Shown here: piece after piece, positions 21,225 through 32,915 of the stretch | Numbering within the stretch: the stretch's first letter is position 1 | Layout of the letters: the number at the start of each line of letters is the position of its first letter | NCBI GenBank assembly: GCA_027257055.1 | Contig: JAPVLO010000983.1 | Span: 285,748 to 349,747, forward strand | Reading direction: 5' to 3' | DNA: 64,000 bases | DNA from: Cephalopachus bancanus | Lineage: Eukaryota > Chordata > Mammalia > Primates > Tarsiidae | Notes under the pieces: model-generated | What the model saw: only the letters and a program-made list of their open reading frames with translations | What the model was told of the DNA's origin: nothing | Database searches by the model: none | Translations under genes and position numbers: made by a program

Positions 21225-22030
21225 GCCGGAGAGGCCCGATTTCAGAGCGCTGTTGGCTCTGCTGGTGATAGAAACAATATGATGAAGTTATAACGGCGGG
21301 GGAGGGGAAGGGGGCGGAAAAGATTCTTTGAGAGAGAAGAATAAAAGATGAAGAAAGCTCCACTTGAAGACCTATGAAATTTCCGACACTAGAACCTTTG
21401 TGTATAGTTTTTGGTAACCCTCGGCAGGGGGCGCTCGGAAATTGTCGCTACTTTCCGGACAACCTCCCGGACTTTACCCTCTAGAAAATTGTACAGTGTT
21501 TCCGGCTCTTCTCAGTTGTAGACACTCGTAAGTTTTCGGCAGTTTCCGGGGAGACTCGGGGATTCTGCGTCTGGCTCGCTGCGTTCCGATAGCCGGGTTC
21601 GGCGGGGCAGGATCCCAAGCTGGTCATGGCGTCCCCATCTCGGAGACTGCAAACGAAACCCGTTATTACTTGTTTCAAGAGCGTCCTACTGATCTACACT
21701 TTTATCTTCTGGGTGAGAGACGGAGGCGTCCGCGGACGGCAGGGGATCCCGGCTTAGGTGGGGGGTGTGACCGTGAGCCGAGGGAGCGCAAGTCGGGGCT
21801 GGGGTGGGGTTTGGGCGGCCATCGCTCCGGGACCCTGGCGCTGGCAACAAGTAACTTCGGCAGGAGCTTGGAGCTGGGGCATCTCGCCGGCACCAGGGTC
21901 GGGGTGTGGAAAGAAGGCAGCCAATAGGCTGAACTGGGACCCAGATGTGCCGAGCGTTTGAGTTCCAGGCAGGAGGTGAGGAGGGGAGTTAAACCCTCAG
22001 AGTACAGAGAGGGTGCCCCTGGACCTTTGA
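21225..22030 (+). promoter_or_regulatory. TSPAN6: CpG-rich promoter / CpG island of TSPAN6
   Basis: GC content and CpG frequency rise sharply from about 21225, fall away by about 22030, and straddle the start-codon exon. GC-box-like runs (GGGGGAGGGG, GGGGGCGG) lie at 21299-21320. There is no TATA box close to the exon, consistent with a broad CpG-type promoter. The transcription start cannot be placed from sequence alone; 21450-21600 is likely leader. Confidence 0.75.
21626..21712 (+). CDS. TSPAN6: TSPAN6 exon 1 (coding part)
   Basis: 29 codons from ATG ([20 protein letters not shown]...) to Trp29, donor GTGAGA. Encodes the cytosolic tail and the first half of membrane segment 1. Start chosen because it gives the conserved N-terminus. 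Confidence 0.97.
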
Positions 22031-25000
22031 AGAGTCAAGGTTTGCCCGGCCTCTCTGAGGGCTCACTTGCATAATAATGTCTTTCTTTTCACTGCTTCAC
22101 AAGAGGGGAGTGTTTCGCAGGTAAGTATAGTATGGCCCAACTCCCGCCAGTCTATCCTTGGACTTGCTTTTGTGTATCATTCCTTGTACCCTGTGTTCAT
22201 TCCTAATCTGGAGGGTGGGGGCAGGGGAAGTTTTGAGAACTCATGGAAACATTTTTCCTCCCCTTAAGAAGGTTTTCTTCCTTAGGTAGGGGTAAAACAA
22301 GGAAGTTTTGGTCCCTGGGAAAATATGCCCTGGGCTTGTGTTTACCTACAAAAAAAATGAATTCTAAGAATTTTGACAAGATGCCATATCCACACCCTAC
22401 CCTTGTTTGCGGATCGCCTCCGACCCCAGTCTACTCTCCCCTCATGTCTGTCAGTATCACTTCTATTGTGTCTTAAATACCTCGTGCGTTGTGATTTGAG
22501 GATGCTGCTGTACACAGTGCTTAACTGCTTTGTTCTGTGATTTTCCACATAGATCACTGGTGTTATCCTTCTTGCTGTTGGCGTTTGGGGCAAGGTGAGC
22601 CTGGAGAATTATTTTTCCCTTTTAAATGAGAAGGCCACCAATGTCCCCTTCGTGCTCATTGGCACCGGCACTGTCATTATTCTTTTGGGTACCTTTGGTT
22701 GTTTTGCTACCTGCCGAGCTTCTGCGTGGATGCTAAAACTGGTGAGTCCTTGTTTTCTTTAGAATTGATTCTTTGGTTTTTTTTTTTTAAGTTCTGTATA
22801 TTGTAGACTTTGTTTCTGGTAACTCGACGTGGCCCTTTACAATTTTTCCGGTTCCTTATGAAAACTTACCAAGTAGCAGTTCAACTGCCAATTCCCACTT
22901 TCAAAATAGACATCTTGTTATTACTTTCTCTGTCCTATTCAATAAAAACGTACTGAACTGATTGAGCAGAAGACCATTATTTTTTCTTTGACTTCCTTTG
23001 CAGCTGTGTTATATCTTGTTTATGCTGACTTAGACTTTCTTTTTTATCCCACAGTATGCAATGTTTCTGACTCTCATTTTTTTGGTCGAACTGGTCGCTG
23101 CCATTGTAGGATTTGTTTTCAGACATGAGGTAAGCCTGAATCGGGGAAGCTTAATATGTCAAATTTATCTTCTGAGATATAAAAATTGATTAATTTAAGT
23201 TGCAAAGTTAGACCTCTATATTTAAACCTGTAGCTGACAGTAATGACTTTCTTGTAAAGGTTCTGGCCCACTTTTAATATTAATGAAAATTTAGCAAATT
23301 TTAAAGGCTAACAATAACCAGAAAAAAATAGTTACATTTATTTCCAGTCAGTTTTCTGCGCATAAGAACCTGTTAAGGGAGAGATAGTATAATTTATAGC
23401 TTTACCGATAGGAAAATATTCAAAGCACAAAATCGATAACTTCTTCACTTACACCAAGCATTTTGAAAAGATTGGATATGCTTAATACAAATTATCAAAA
23501 GTTTAATTTTGAATTAGAAATCAGTTAAACCTGGAGTTCTTAGGAAATCATTCGGTGAGCAGTGAAGGCTCATCAGCGAGAGTGTTTTACAAACTGGTAG
23601 TGCAGCCTCCCAAAGTAAGGTTTTGTAGCTTAAAAATTTCTTAGGCATCAAATCTGTATTCAATTTAAAGTGGAAAAAGATTGGGGGGAAGTGTATGCTG
23701 CCACTTGGATAGATACATGCTCCTACAGTACTTTGAACTTGTAGTGGTTATCATCTTATATTGTAATGTTTTGGTTAGTAGTCACCTCAGTTAAACTATA
23801 TCCCTTAGAGGACAGGATTGGTCTATGGAAGTTAATTACCATATATGTTATTTCTGTCAAAGATAAGTCTATTGATCAGATAGGTGAACTTATTTGATCT
23901 AGAAATCAGAAGAAATTTTTAGAATATTTGTTTACTGGCATTGTGTTTTCTTTGCTGTAGATTAAGAACAGCTTTAAGAATAATTATGAGAAGGCATTGA
24001 AGCAATATAACTCTACGGGAGATTATAGAAGCCATGCTGTAGATAGGATCCAAAGTACGGTAAGTGGACATAGGTGGTGACTTCTCAAGAGGGGAACACA
24101 GTTTCTACCACCTCAGAGAAAAGGATAGGACCTGGCTACTAGATGTTGTTCACTTATACAGGAAAGAAGTGTGACACATTTTATTGCCCTCACATGCACA
24201 CCTGTTCTCTTCCTCTTTCCTCCCTGCTTTCATTATAGACCAACTATAACAGGAAAGTAAGGCCAATACCAAACTGCCATGTTTGGTGCTAATCTCTTGA
24301 ATCAGTTCAGGGGAGAGATCATTGAGTATAATGTTGTTTTAAGCACAAATTGCAGTCTTAGAAGATGATGTTAGGTTAAATGTTTGGCTACAAAGTTGTA
24401 ATATGAACTATAAATGCTTTTGTTGAATTTTTCAGTTACATTGTTGTGGTGTCACCGATTATAAAGATTGGAAAGATACTAATTATTACTCAGAAAAAGG
24501 ATTTCCCAAGAGTTGCTGTAAACATGAAGATTGTTCTCCACAGAGAGATGCAGATGAAGTAAACAATGAAGTAAGGAGCCTTTAAAAACTTTGACAATGT
24601 TTGAGGACTTAACTGAACATAGTTGGCTCAATTTTTAATTTTTACTCACATTAATATACCTAAGCTAAAATAGGCAGGGCAGGTTAAGACTTGAGTTCAT
24701 ATAAACAGCAAGTAACACTTTAAAAAATTTTTTTATTATAGTCATGTGGGGTACAAGTGGGGATGAACGACATAAGTAGGTTGCATGCAGGTGAAGTTTG
24801 GGCTTCTAACTGGCCCTCACTCCCCTAGCTGTGGATCAGGTACTCTGTGCTGTCACGTGCCCTCTACCCTCCTCCCTCCCTCCCTCCCTCACCTAGCAGT
24901 GCCCAGCGACTGCTGGTCCTTCTCTTGTGCTAATGTGACTAATGTTCAGGGCCTACTTATGAGTGAGAACATGTGATATTCAGTTCCTTGTTTCTGTGAT

Positions 25001-28000
25001 AGATCACTTAGTGTGATGGTCTCCAACTCCATCCAATTTGCTGTGAAGTCCATAATTTTGTTCTTTATGACTGTGTAATACTCCATCATGTATATGTAGC
25101 ACATTTTCTTTATCCAGTCTACTTTTGATGGGCAGTAGGGTTGGTTCCATGTTTTTGCTGTTGTGAATAGTGCGGCAGTAAACATGGAAGTGCAGTTGTC
25201 TTTTTTGGAGAATAATTTATGTTCCTCTGGGTATGCTCCCAGGAGAGGGGTTGCTGGATCATATGGAAGGTCAATTTTTAGTTCTTTTATGAATCACTTC
25301 ACTGCTTTCCATGGAGGCTGAACTAGTTTGCACGCCCATTAATGTTGTAGAAGTGTTCCCTTTTCTCCGTACTCACGCCAGCATCTGTTATTTTTTGAGT
25401 TATTATTGATAGCTACTCTTACTGGAGTTAGGTGGCATCTCATTGTAGTTTTAATTTGCATTTCTCTGATGATTAGTGAGGCTGAGCAGATTTTCGTGTG
25501 TCTGTTGACTGCTTCTATATCATCTTTTGAGAAGTGTCTGTTCATGTCCTTTGCCCACTTTTTTTTTTTTTTTTTTTTTGAGTTGGAGTCTCACTCTGTC
25601 ACCCAGACTGGAGTGCAGTGGCCACTCCCAGCCACCGCAGCCTCGACCTGCTGGGCTCCGGCGATCCTTCCGCCTCAGCCTTCGGAGTAGCCGGAATTAC
25701 AGGCGTGCGCTACAATGCCCGGCTGATTTTTTGATTTATTGTAGAGATGAGGTCTCACTGCCCAGGCAGGTCTCGAACCCTCAGGCTCAGGCAATTCACT
25801 CACCTCAGCCTCCCAAAGGCGCGGGATTACAGGCTGAACCACCGAGCCCGGCCTTTGCCCACTTTTTAATGGGGTTGTCTTTTTCCTTTCACTTTGTTTG
25901 AGTTTCTTATAGATCCTGGATGTTAGGCCCTTGTCAGATGCATAATTTAAAAATATTTTTTTCTCTTTCTGTGTGTTATCTCTTCACTCTCTTCGTTACT
26001 TTTGCTGTGCAAACGCTTTTCAGTTTGATGAGGTCTCACTTATCTGTCTTAGCTTTTATGGCATTTGCTTTTGGGGACTTGGTCAATAATTCGTTGCTAT
26101 TCTGACGTCCATAAGGGTGCTTTCTATGTTTTCTTCTAGGATTCTTGTAGTTTGAGCTTTTACATTTAGCTCTTTGATCCATTTTGAGCTGATTTTTGTA
26201 TATGGTGATAGGTAGGGGTCTAGTTTCATTCTTCTGTGTGTTATGTTAGCCAAGTTTCCCAGCACCATTTGCTAAATATAGTCTCCTTTCTCCAGTGCTT
26301 GTTATTAGTGGCTTTGTCGAAGATGAGTTGGTTGAGAGACTGAGTTTTTGCTTCTGGAATCTCTGTCCTGTTCCATTGGTCTGTGTGCTTATTCCAGTAC
26401 CAATATCAGACTGCTTTGGTTACTGTAGCCTTATAATGAAGTTTAAAGCTTGAAAGTGTGATGCTTCCCACGTTGTTCCTTTTGCTGAGGATTGTTTTGG
26501 CTATTTGTGTTCTTTTTTGTTCCCATATGAATTTCTGTATTGCCATTTCTAGGTCTGAGTAGATATTGGTAATTTGATGGGTATTGTATTGGATCTGTAG
26601 ATTGCCTTGGATGGGATGGACATCTTGACAATATTGATTCTTCCAATCCATGAGCATGTAATGTTTTTCCATTTGGGTCATCCTTGATTTTTTTTTGAGC
26701 AGCATTTTGTAGTTCTCATTGTTTTTTTTTTTTTTTTTGAGTTGGAGTCTCACTCGGTCGCCCAGACTGGAGTGCAGTGGCCCTTCCGGCCACCGCAGCC
26801 TCGACCTGCTGGGCTCCGGCGATCCTTCCGCCTCAGCCTTCCAAGTAGCCAGAATTACAGGCATACGCTACCACGCCCAGTTAATTTTTTGATTTATTGT
26901 AGAGATGAGGTCTCGCTGCCCAGGCGGGTCTCAAACCCACGGGCTCAGGCAATCCACTCACCTCAGCCTCCCAAAGGCGCGGGATTACAGGCTGAGCCAC
27001 CGAGCCCGGCTTGTAGTTCTCATTGTAAAGGTCTTTCACTTCTCTGGTTAGGTAGATGCCAGGATATTTAATTTTTTGTGGCTATTGTGAATGGAATTGT
27101 GTTTCCTCTTTGGTTCTCTACCTGCTTGTTGCTGGTGTATAGAAATGCAACTGTCTTTTGCTCATTGATTGTAACCTGAAACTTTACCAAAATCATTTAT
27201 CAGTGTGAGGAGGCTTTTGACAGACTCCTTAGGGTTTTCAAGGTCTAGAATCATGTCATCTGCAAAGAGGGATAGCTTAACTTCCTCTTTTCCTATTTGG
27301 ATACCCCTGATTTCCTTCTCTTGCCTTATTGCTCTGGCTAGGACTTCCAGCACTATGTTGAACAGGAGGGGTGAGAGTAGGCATCCTTGTCTTGTTCCCA
27401 TTCTTAGGGGGAATGCTTCCAGCTTCTACCCATTCAGCAAAATGTTGGCTGTGGGTTCATCATAGATGACTCTTACTGTTTTGAGGACTGTTCCTTCTAT
27501 GCCTATGTGCTCAAAGGTTTTTATCAGGAAGGGATGGTAGATTTTGTCAAATGCCTTCTCTGCATCTAATGATATAATGTGGTTCTTGGTTTAACGCCTG
27601 TTAATGTGCTGAATTACCCTATGTTCTTGTGAATTTTGAACCAGCCCTGCATCCCAGGAATGAAGCCCACCTGGTTATGGTAGATTATCCTTGAGTTATA
27701 TTATTGTATCCAATTTGCTAGAGCTTGAGAATTTTCGCGTCTATGTTCATCAAGGAGATTGGCCTGTAATTCTCTTTCCTTGTTGGATCTTTGCCAGGGT
27801 TGGGCATCAGTATGATGTTAACTTCACAAAATGAGTTGGGGAGAATTTCATCATTCTTGACTGCCTGGAATACTTTCAATAACATTGGTATTAGTTCTTC
27901 CTTGTATGTCTTGTAGAAATCAGCTGCAATGCCATCTAGTCTGGGGCTTTTCTTTTGGTGGGGAGATTTCTTATGACTGAGTCAATTTTCTGAATTGTTA

Positions 28001-30253
28001 TTAGTCTGTTTAGAGTTTCAGTTTCTTCTTGTTTAAACCTTGGGACGTTGTGTGATATCAGAAAGTCTTCCATTTCCTTTAGGTTTTCCAGTTTATTTGC
28101 CTACAGGTGTTCTTAATATTCTCTGATAATCTTTTGAATTTCTTTAGGGTCAATTGTGAGTTTACTTTTTGTGTTTATAATTGTGTTTATTTGGACTTTC
28201 TCTCTTTTTTTAGTCCATCTGACTAGGAGTCTGTCAATCTTATATATACTTTCAAAGAATGAACTTTTTGTCTTGATCTTTTCTGTGATATTTTCGTCTT
28301 CTATGTCCTGCATTTGTGATTTTTTATCTTAGATGATCTTGCCTTTCCAGCTCCTTTAGGCGTGTCATTAGGCTGTTTACTTGTGATCTTTCTGTTTTCT
28401 AGCAAGTAACACTTTTAAATGCCTAATCCAAAATGTGGAAATAGTTGGGAATAACAATTTGCTCTGTTGAGAACATATAGAAGAGAATTGATTTCAATAA
28501 TTTCTGCAGAGGTGTATGATCAAAGTATTTTTTACCATAAAGAAAAGCACAGATTGCTTGTGTTATACTTAATCTGTTTTTTTTTTCTTCTATTAGGGTT
28601 GTTTTATAAAGGTGATGACCATTATAGAGTCAAAAATGGGAGTTGTTGCAGGAATTTCCTTTGGAGTTGCTTGCTTCCAGGTAAGCCCTTGTAGTTACTT
28701 AGGAAGTATTTCATCCTTCCTGTAAGTGTAAACTAGAAGATTTTCACTTTTAAGGCTTAAAGTTTTTGCTTCAGAGGCCTGGATTAGTGAGGATATTTCT
28801 AGATAAGTCACATTTTCACAAAACTCTCAGTTACTGGCTACAGTATATAAATATTTTTCTTGTGGTGCAGTTTTGATTGCATTTATTTTGTATATGTAGT
28901 AATGATTTTGATTGTGATTGAGTCTTTATTTAGTTTTGTTTTATTTATGTTTTGCTCTTTTCATTCCAGTTTTTCGAGGTATTGGATCTTACATTTTCCT
29001 ACACTGTTTTTTCACAGTCCTACACTGTTTTTTCACAGCTACAGAGTTCTCTAAATTTTTATTCCTATTGTACACACTCTTTACCATGGCCAATCATGCC
29101 TTGAAACTACAAAAAGAAAACCAAAGCAAGACTCAGAATTCACTTCTTCTAGCAGTGCATATCCTTTTAAAGCAGTTAACTGTGGAAAGAGTCAGTGCCC
29201 TCTTAGTAATGGCAACTTTCCAACATCATAGTTCATTAACTAAACAAAACATGAGATAGATGGGAACCTTGGTTTTCCCTGCTATTAGTCATGTTCTGAA
29301 ACATTATTAGTATCTTTCTTTCCTGGGCTATAACTGCCTGATGAGTTGCATATAAGATCTAACCTGTTAAAATTTAGATCATTCAACCCGACATTCATTA
29401 TGTTCCTATTATTTTGGGTAGATGTTATGTTACAGGTCAAATTGTATTTCCCAAGTTATTTTTCTCACTGTAGCATGAAAAGTTTGTATTGTGGCTCTAA
29501 ATAATTTTTTCAGGGCATGGGGCTTTCTTTATACTACAAACACTGTGGAAATGAGATCAATCCAAGCCTAGTTTTCATATATTTTTAAAGTAGCAAGCAT
29601 AGCTGTATATAAGTCTGCACTAATAAAAAAGCCACTAGCCACCTTTGAAAGGTTCTAGTTATTAAATAAAATTAAAACGTCAGTTGCTGGAGCTCCATTT
29701 TAAGCACTCACTAACCACATGACTGCTGTCTTCTGTATTGGACAGCACAAGGATTATGGAACATTTCTATTATTGAAGCACTGCTCTAGATCTTTCCAAG
29801 AAAATCTCTGCCCTCATGAATGGAGATTTGACTTGATAGGATATCTATTGAAAGCCATGTTCTTATTTTTTTCTGGTAACTGAGAGTAAAAAAGTTTCTG
29901 CAAAACTTATGACTTCTGACTTTTCCTTGAATGACAGTTTCCTGAACTGTCACCTGATTTTCTTTTAGTGATAGTTGTGAAATTCTGGGTCACAGTAGTA
30001 GTAAAATTTGACTTATATATTCTTTGACTGTAATCTAGATTCTGCAGAATGTCAACATAACTGTCTAGAAAAACCTAAGGAAGGAAATTATTAGTGAATT
30101 GTAAGTGAAAGGAGAATATATCTATATTCTGAGGTCTTCAAGTTTTTGTGTGTGTGTTTACTTTTGTTCATGTTTTATTTCCAGCTTATTGGAATCTTTC
30201 TAGCCTACTGCCTCTCTCGTGCCATAACAAATAACCAGTATGAGATAGTGTAA
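21626..30253 (+). CDS. TSPAN6: TSPAN6, tetraspanin-6 (whole gene, seven coding exons)
   Basis: Exons 21626-21712, 22553-22741, 23055-23129, 23961-24059, 24436-24570, 28597-28680 and 30185-30253 join in frame to 245 codons plus TAA, the usual TSPAN6 length. All junctions fall between codons and all introns are GT...AG. The protein has a short cytosolic N-terminus, four membrane segments (about residues 19-40, 60-80, 93-114, 206-232), and a large extracellular loop with the tetraspanin CCG motif at 153-155, SCC at 176-178, Cys183 and Cys197 (six loop cysteines). An N-glycosylation site, NST, is at 134-136. Tetraspanins organise membrane microdomains; TSPAN6 has been reported in endosome/exosome traffic and as a negative regulator of MAVS signalling. 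It is divergent from SRPX2 and convergent with TNMD, matching human Xq22.1. No disabling change seen. Confidence 0.98.
21713..22552 (+). other. TSPAN6: TSPAN6 intron 1
   Basis: The 5' part belongs to the CpG island. No repeat or other gene seen. Confidence 0.85.
22553..22741 (+). CDS. TSPAN6: TSPAN6 exon 2
   Basis: 63 codons after acceptor CACATAG, donor GTGAGT. Covers the rest of membrane segment 1, the small extracellular loop and membrane segment 2 ([14 protein letters not shown]), with the juxtamembrane cysteines typical of palmitoylated tetraspanins. Confidence 0.97.
23055..23129 (+). CDS. TSPAN6: TSPAN6 exon 3
   Basis: 25 codons, acceptor CCCACAG, donor GTAAGC. Encodes membrane segment 3 ([13 protein letters not shown]) ending in RHE. 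Confidence 0.97.
23130..23960 (+). other. TSPAN6: TSPAN6 intron 3
   Basis: AT-rich, no recognised repeats, no other exon. Confidence 0.85.
23961..24059 (+). CDS. TSPAN6: TSPAN6 exon 4
   Basis: 33 codons, acceptor TGTAG, donor GTAAGT. First helical part of the large extracellular loop, with the NST glycosylation sequon. Confidence 0.97.
24060..24435 (+). other. TSPAN6: TSPAN6 intron 4
   Basis: Short intron without recognisable repeats. Confidence 0.85.
24436..24570 (+). CDS. TSPAN6: TSPAN6 exon 5
   Basis: 45 codons, acceptor TTTTTCAG, donor GTAAGG. Contains the defining [12 protein letters not shown] segment and GFPKSCC, the disulfide core of the large loop. Confidence 0.98.
25564..25851 (-). 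mobile_element. Alu inside intronic L1
   Basis: Full-length, reverse orientation. Perfect 16-bp target-site duplication CCTTTGCCCACTTTTT around 25548-25563 and 25852-25867. Inserted into the ORF2-tail part of the L1. Confidence 0.96.
26722..27010 (-). mobile_element. Alu inside intronic L1
   Basis: Full-length, reverse orientation. Perfect 15-bp duplication TTGTAGTTCTCATTG at 26707-26721 and 27011-27025. Confidence 0.96.
28597..28680 (+). CDS. TSPAN6: TSPAN6 exon 6
   Basis: 28 codons, acceptor CTATTAG, donor GTAAGC. Holds the last loop cysteine and the first half of membrane segment 4 ([14 protein letters not shown]). Confidence 0.97.
28681..30184 (+). other. TSPAN6: TSPAN6 intron 6
   Basis: No named repeat. 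A 21-bp tandem duplication ('cctacactgttttttcacag') lies at about 28999-29040. Confidence 0.8.
30185..30253 (+). CDS. TSPAN6: TSPAN6 exon 7 with stop codon
   Basis: 22 codons plus TAA, acceptor TTTCCAG. Completes membrane segment 4 and the short cytosolic tail ending NNQYEIV. A donor-like AAG/GTGTGT at 30291/30292 suggests splicing within the 3'UTR. Confidence 0.97.
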   Translation, partial: LIGIFLAYCLSRAITNNQYEIV

Positions 30254-30291
30254 CCAGCATATCTGCCGGCTTACTCCTCTCCAACTTTAAG
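30254..30291 (+). other. TSPAN6: TSPAN6 3'UTR, first part
   Basis: 38 bases between the stop codon and the donor-like GTGTGT at 30292, assuming 3'UTR splicing to 32032. If unspliced, the UTR simply runs on. The human gene also has a separate 3'UTR exon as I remember it. Confidence 0.55.
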
Positions 30292-30972
30292 GTGTGTTCA
30301 TTTTGGTTCTCAGCTCTGTTAGTGTTGATATTTATTCCAGCCTGTGCATGTGATGCATGGACAGAGTTTGCCAAGAAGGTCTTGTTCAGTAGTGTATTGA
30401 ATTGTACTCAGGGACATCTCATGGATCACCTACCAGCAACTTGACCACACTTTTTAAATGAAATAGTGAAAAACAAATCACTTCATATTAATACTATAGC
30501 ACTGAAACTAATTATTTTATTGTAATAATATTTGACTTATAATGGAATTTTGCACATTGAGGAGCTTATTTATATCAAAAAATCAAGGTTTTATATCTTA
30601 TATTTTTCTAACGTGTGGTAACAATCTGCCTTCAACTTCAAAAGTCTTTCTTTTAAGGCTACAGTAACTTGCTTATCTATCTTTTCAAGTTATGCCATAT
30701 GATACAAAGGGTATACCCACAGCTGCCTTTCTTATACAAATGTTCTTTATTGCTACATTCTGTTACTAAGAAGTGTCAGCACCACTGTGAAAGCACTTCA
30801 CACATACTCTTTCTAAGTAATGCCAGTTGATACCTTTTTTAAATGTATATCTCAGTATATATTCCATCTCTTTGGTTTTTCATGCAATTTGAACGGAAAA
30901 CCTCAAGAAAGCACATTTTTGAAAAATTTGCGCTGGCATAAATTTGTCCTGTATAATCACCAGCAATCTCTT

Positions 30973-31408
30973 CTTTTTTTTTAACTTTTAAATTTTAAAG
31001 ATGTGGGGTACAATTCAGGGTTAGGTATACAAATATTCATTGTGCAGGTACCCTTGTTGATGAGGTGTGCCCCCTCCTCCCCAGGCAGATTCCTACTACT
31101 GCCAATCCCACCTCCCCACCCCCCACCCCCATGCAGTTTCCCGCTACTGCCAATCCTTTTCTTATAGTATTATGATAGTTGTTCAAGGTCCACTCATGAG
31201 TGAGAACATGTGATACTCAGTTCTTGGTTTCTGTAAAAGATCACTCAATATTATAGACTCGAAGTCCATCCAGGTTGCTGTGAAGTTCATGATTTTGTTC
31301 TTCTTTATGGCTGCATAATATTCAATTGTGTATATACTCATTTTTTTAATCCAAACCTCTTTTGATGGGCAGCACAGTTGGTTCTATGTTCTTGCTATTG
31401 TGAACAAT
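30973..31408 (-). mobile_element. Short L1 3' end in the TSPAN6 3' region
   Basis: Antisense L1 of about 435 bases: T-rich tail, 3'UTR ('tacaattcagggttaggtat') and the last ORF2 codons. Perfect 14-bp duplication ACCAGCAATCTCTT at 30959-30972 and 31409-31422. Confidence 0.95.
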
Positions 31409-31423
31409 ACCAGCAATCTCTTT

Positions 31424-31506
31424 ATGTCCCCTTGAGAGGGGATATCTGAGTGGCTTGCTAGATTTACAATGTCCCTCAGAGGGGACATCCAAGTGCAAAG
31501 AGTTAA
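31424..31506. repeat. Paired short palindromes ending at TTAA (possible piggyBac-type terminus)
   Basis: ATGTCCCCTTGAGAGGGGATAT (near-perfect hairpin; split here as ATGTCCCC / GGGGATAT) at 31424-31445. ATGTCCC / GGGACAT hairpin at 31469-31488. On the minus strand the segment reads TTAACTCTTTGCACTTGG, the TTAA-plus-CTTTGCACT pattern I associate with mammalian piggyBac MITE ends. The opposite end was not found. Confidence 0.35.
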
Positions 31507-32031
31507 ATCTTGATTTTGCTATGTAAGTCTTGCGTGGGCAGATTAGGTCTCTATACTCAAGGCATGGCCAGAAGTATAATGGTCCTCATTCTAAAATATT
31601 TCAACTCAGAGTGAGGAGAAATGAAGAATCCCAATAGTGACTTATATTTGGGATTCTCTGGCAAGTACACTCTGCTCATGTCCAATATTGGCATTTTCCA
31701 TAGTTCTTTACCTAGTTTTCATTTACCACAGTCTTAAATAGTTGTCGAGAGTATTGATTTCTTAGTAAAAAGATGTTTTTGGTAGACTGTTGTTTGAACC
31801 ATAAAACTTATCTGGCCTAACCAGTAGCTAGATTTGAGGGAAACGTGTTTCAGTAGCTTCAGTGTTTGAATGGTAATATATTGTGATAATTCTTGTTGAC
31901 TGAATTGATCCCTAGGCACCTTCACATTTTAATTGAGCCACTTCATTAGCGAGAACAGATAAAACAATGTTTTCAAGTGAATGCAGCTGTTGAGATTGGG
32001 ATAACTGGTTAACTTTGTCCTTTAATTTTAG

Positions 32032-32915
32032 GACACTTAGGTTCCTCCCTGTGAATTACAAGATTGCCTGGATGGAAGACTGACAACACTACTTAGACCA
32101 AAAAATTACACCAATACGCTGATTCAATCAAGATATATGTTCAATATATTCTAAGTCCACCTTCTGTTCCATTCATGTTAGATCATTGAAACCCTGTATT
32201 ACTCTGAAACACTGGAAGAGTTAGTAAATTGTAAATTAAATAATTGTGTTACTCTTGACTTTTATTTCCTTAGTATGGGGCTCTTGGAGAAGGTACTGTG
32301 AATTTGCTATTTTGATGTAGTATTGTAAGATGGAAAATTGACCCCCCTGAATTTGCTATTGATGTAATGTGACAGAAAATTGACCTCTGTGAATTGGCCC
32401 CTTCCTAGTCAAGGTTATCTGGTTTGATTATATAATTTACATCAAGAAGTTTCATTACTCTCTGTCCTGCTTATAGGCAAAAAGTCACATTGTGCAATTT
32501 TTAATTCCAGTCAGTCATTGGGTGGCATTCATCATCAGTTGCTGCATGATTTTAACAGTCTAAGGCATCCAAGACTAAAAGGCATTACCGATGTTCTGAG
32601 ATACATCAGGTTTCAGCACATAATTTACATTTATTTGCCTCCAAATTAAGGCATTTATCATGATGTTTATATTTTCCCTATTGTTTGAAAGTTTCCCTGT
32701 TGTTTGAAAGGTTCTAATTATTACTTTAATGGTGTCAGAATTATTGTATTTTTCTTAGGAATTTAATGGAACTTATCTTATTAGCTTTAGCTGGTATCAA
32801 ACTGATAAGACTTAATTGTCAATGTTATGGTCAATTTTAACAGTCTTAGTTTTGGTTTGTGCCTTTGATTAATAAATGTAAATCTTTTACACAATAAATA
32901 CTGTTTTCCTCTTAA
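32032..32915 (+). other. TSPAN6: TSPAN6 terminal 3'UTR exon (probable)
   Basis: Starts after a pyrimidine tract and AG (TTTAATTTTAG/GACACTTAG). Runs through AU-rich non-coding sequence to two AATAAA signals (32871-32876 and 32893-32898). Contains two small tandem duplications. The cleavage site is presumed 15-20 bases after the second signal. Confidence 0.6.
32893..32898 (+). terminator. TSPAN6: Polyadenylation signal of TSPAN6
   Basis: AATAAA followed by a T-rich downstream element (ctgttttcctctt). A second AATAAA lies 22 bases upstream at 32871. Confidence 0.6.

Larger units (their letters stand above)
24722..28400 (-). mobile_element. 5'-truncated L1 in TSPAN6 intron 5, antisense to the gene
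   Basis: About 3.1 kb of L1 (after subtracting two Alus) running from a T-rich 3' end at 24722 to the RT region near 28400. Target-site duplication AGCAAGTAACACTTT lies at 24707-24721 and 28401-28415. Short ORF2 frames remain on the minus strand, for example the RT-domain stretch [20 protein letters not shown] with FADDM at about 27160-27400, but stops interrupt it. The 3'UTR wording ('gtggggtacaagtggggatg') differs from the other L1 subfamily in the window. Two Alus inserted later. Confidence 0.96.

Noticed and set aside
21670..21961. GC-rich frames overlapping TSPAN6 exon 1/intron 1
   Set aside because: Run through the exon 1 donor into the CpG island; the spliced TSPAN6 frame explains the coding part.
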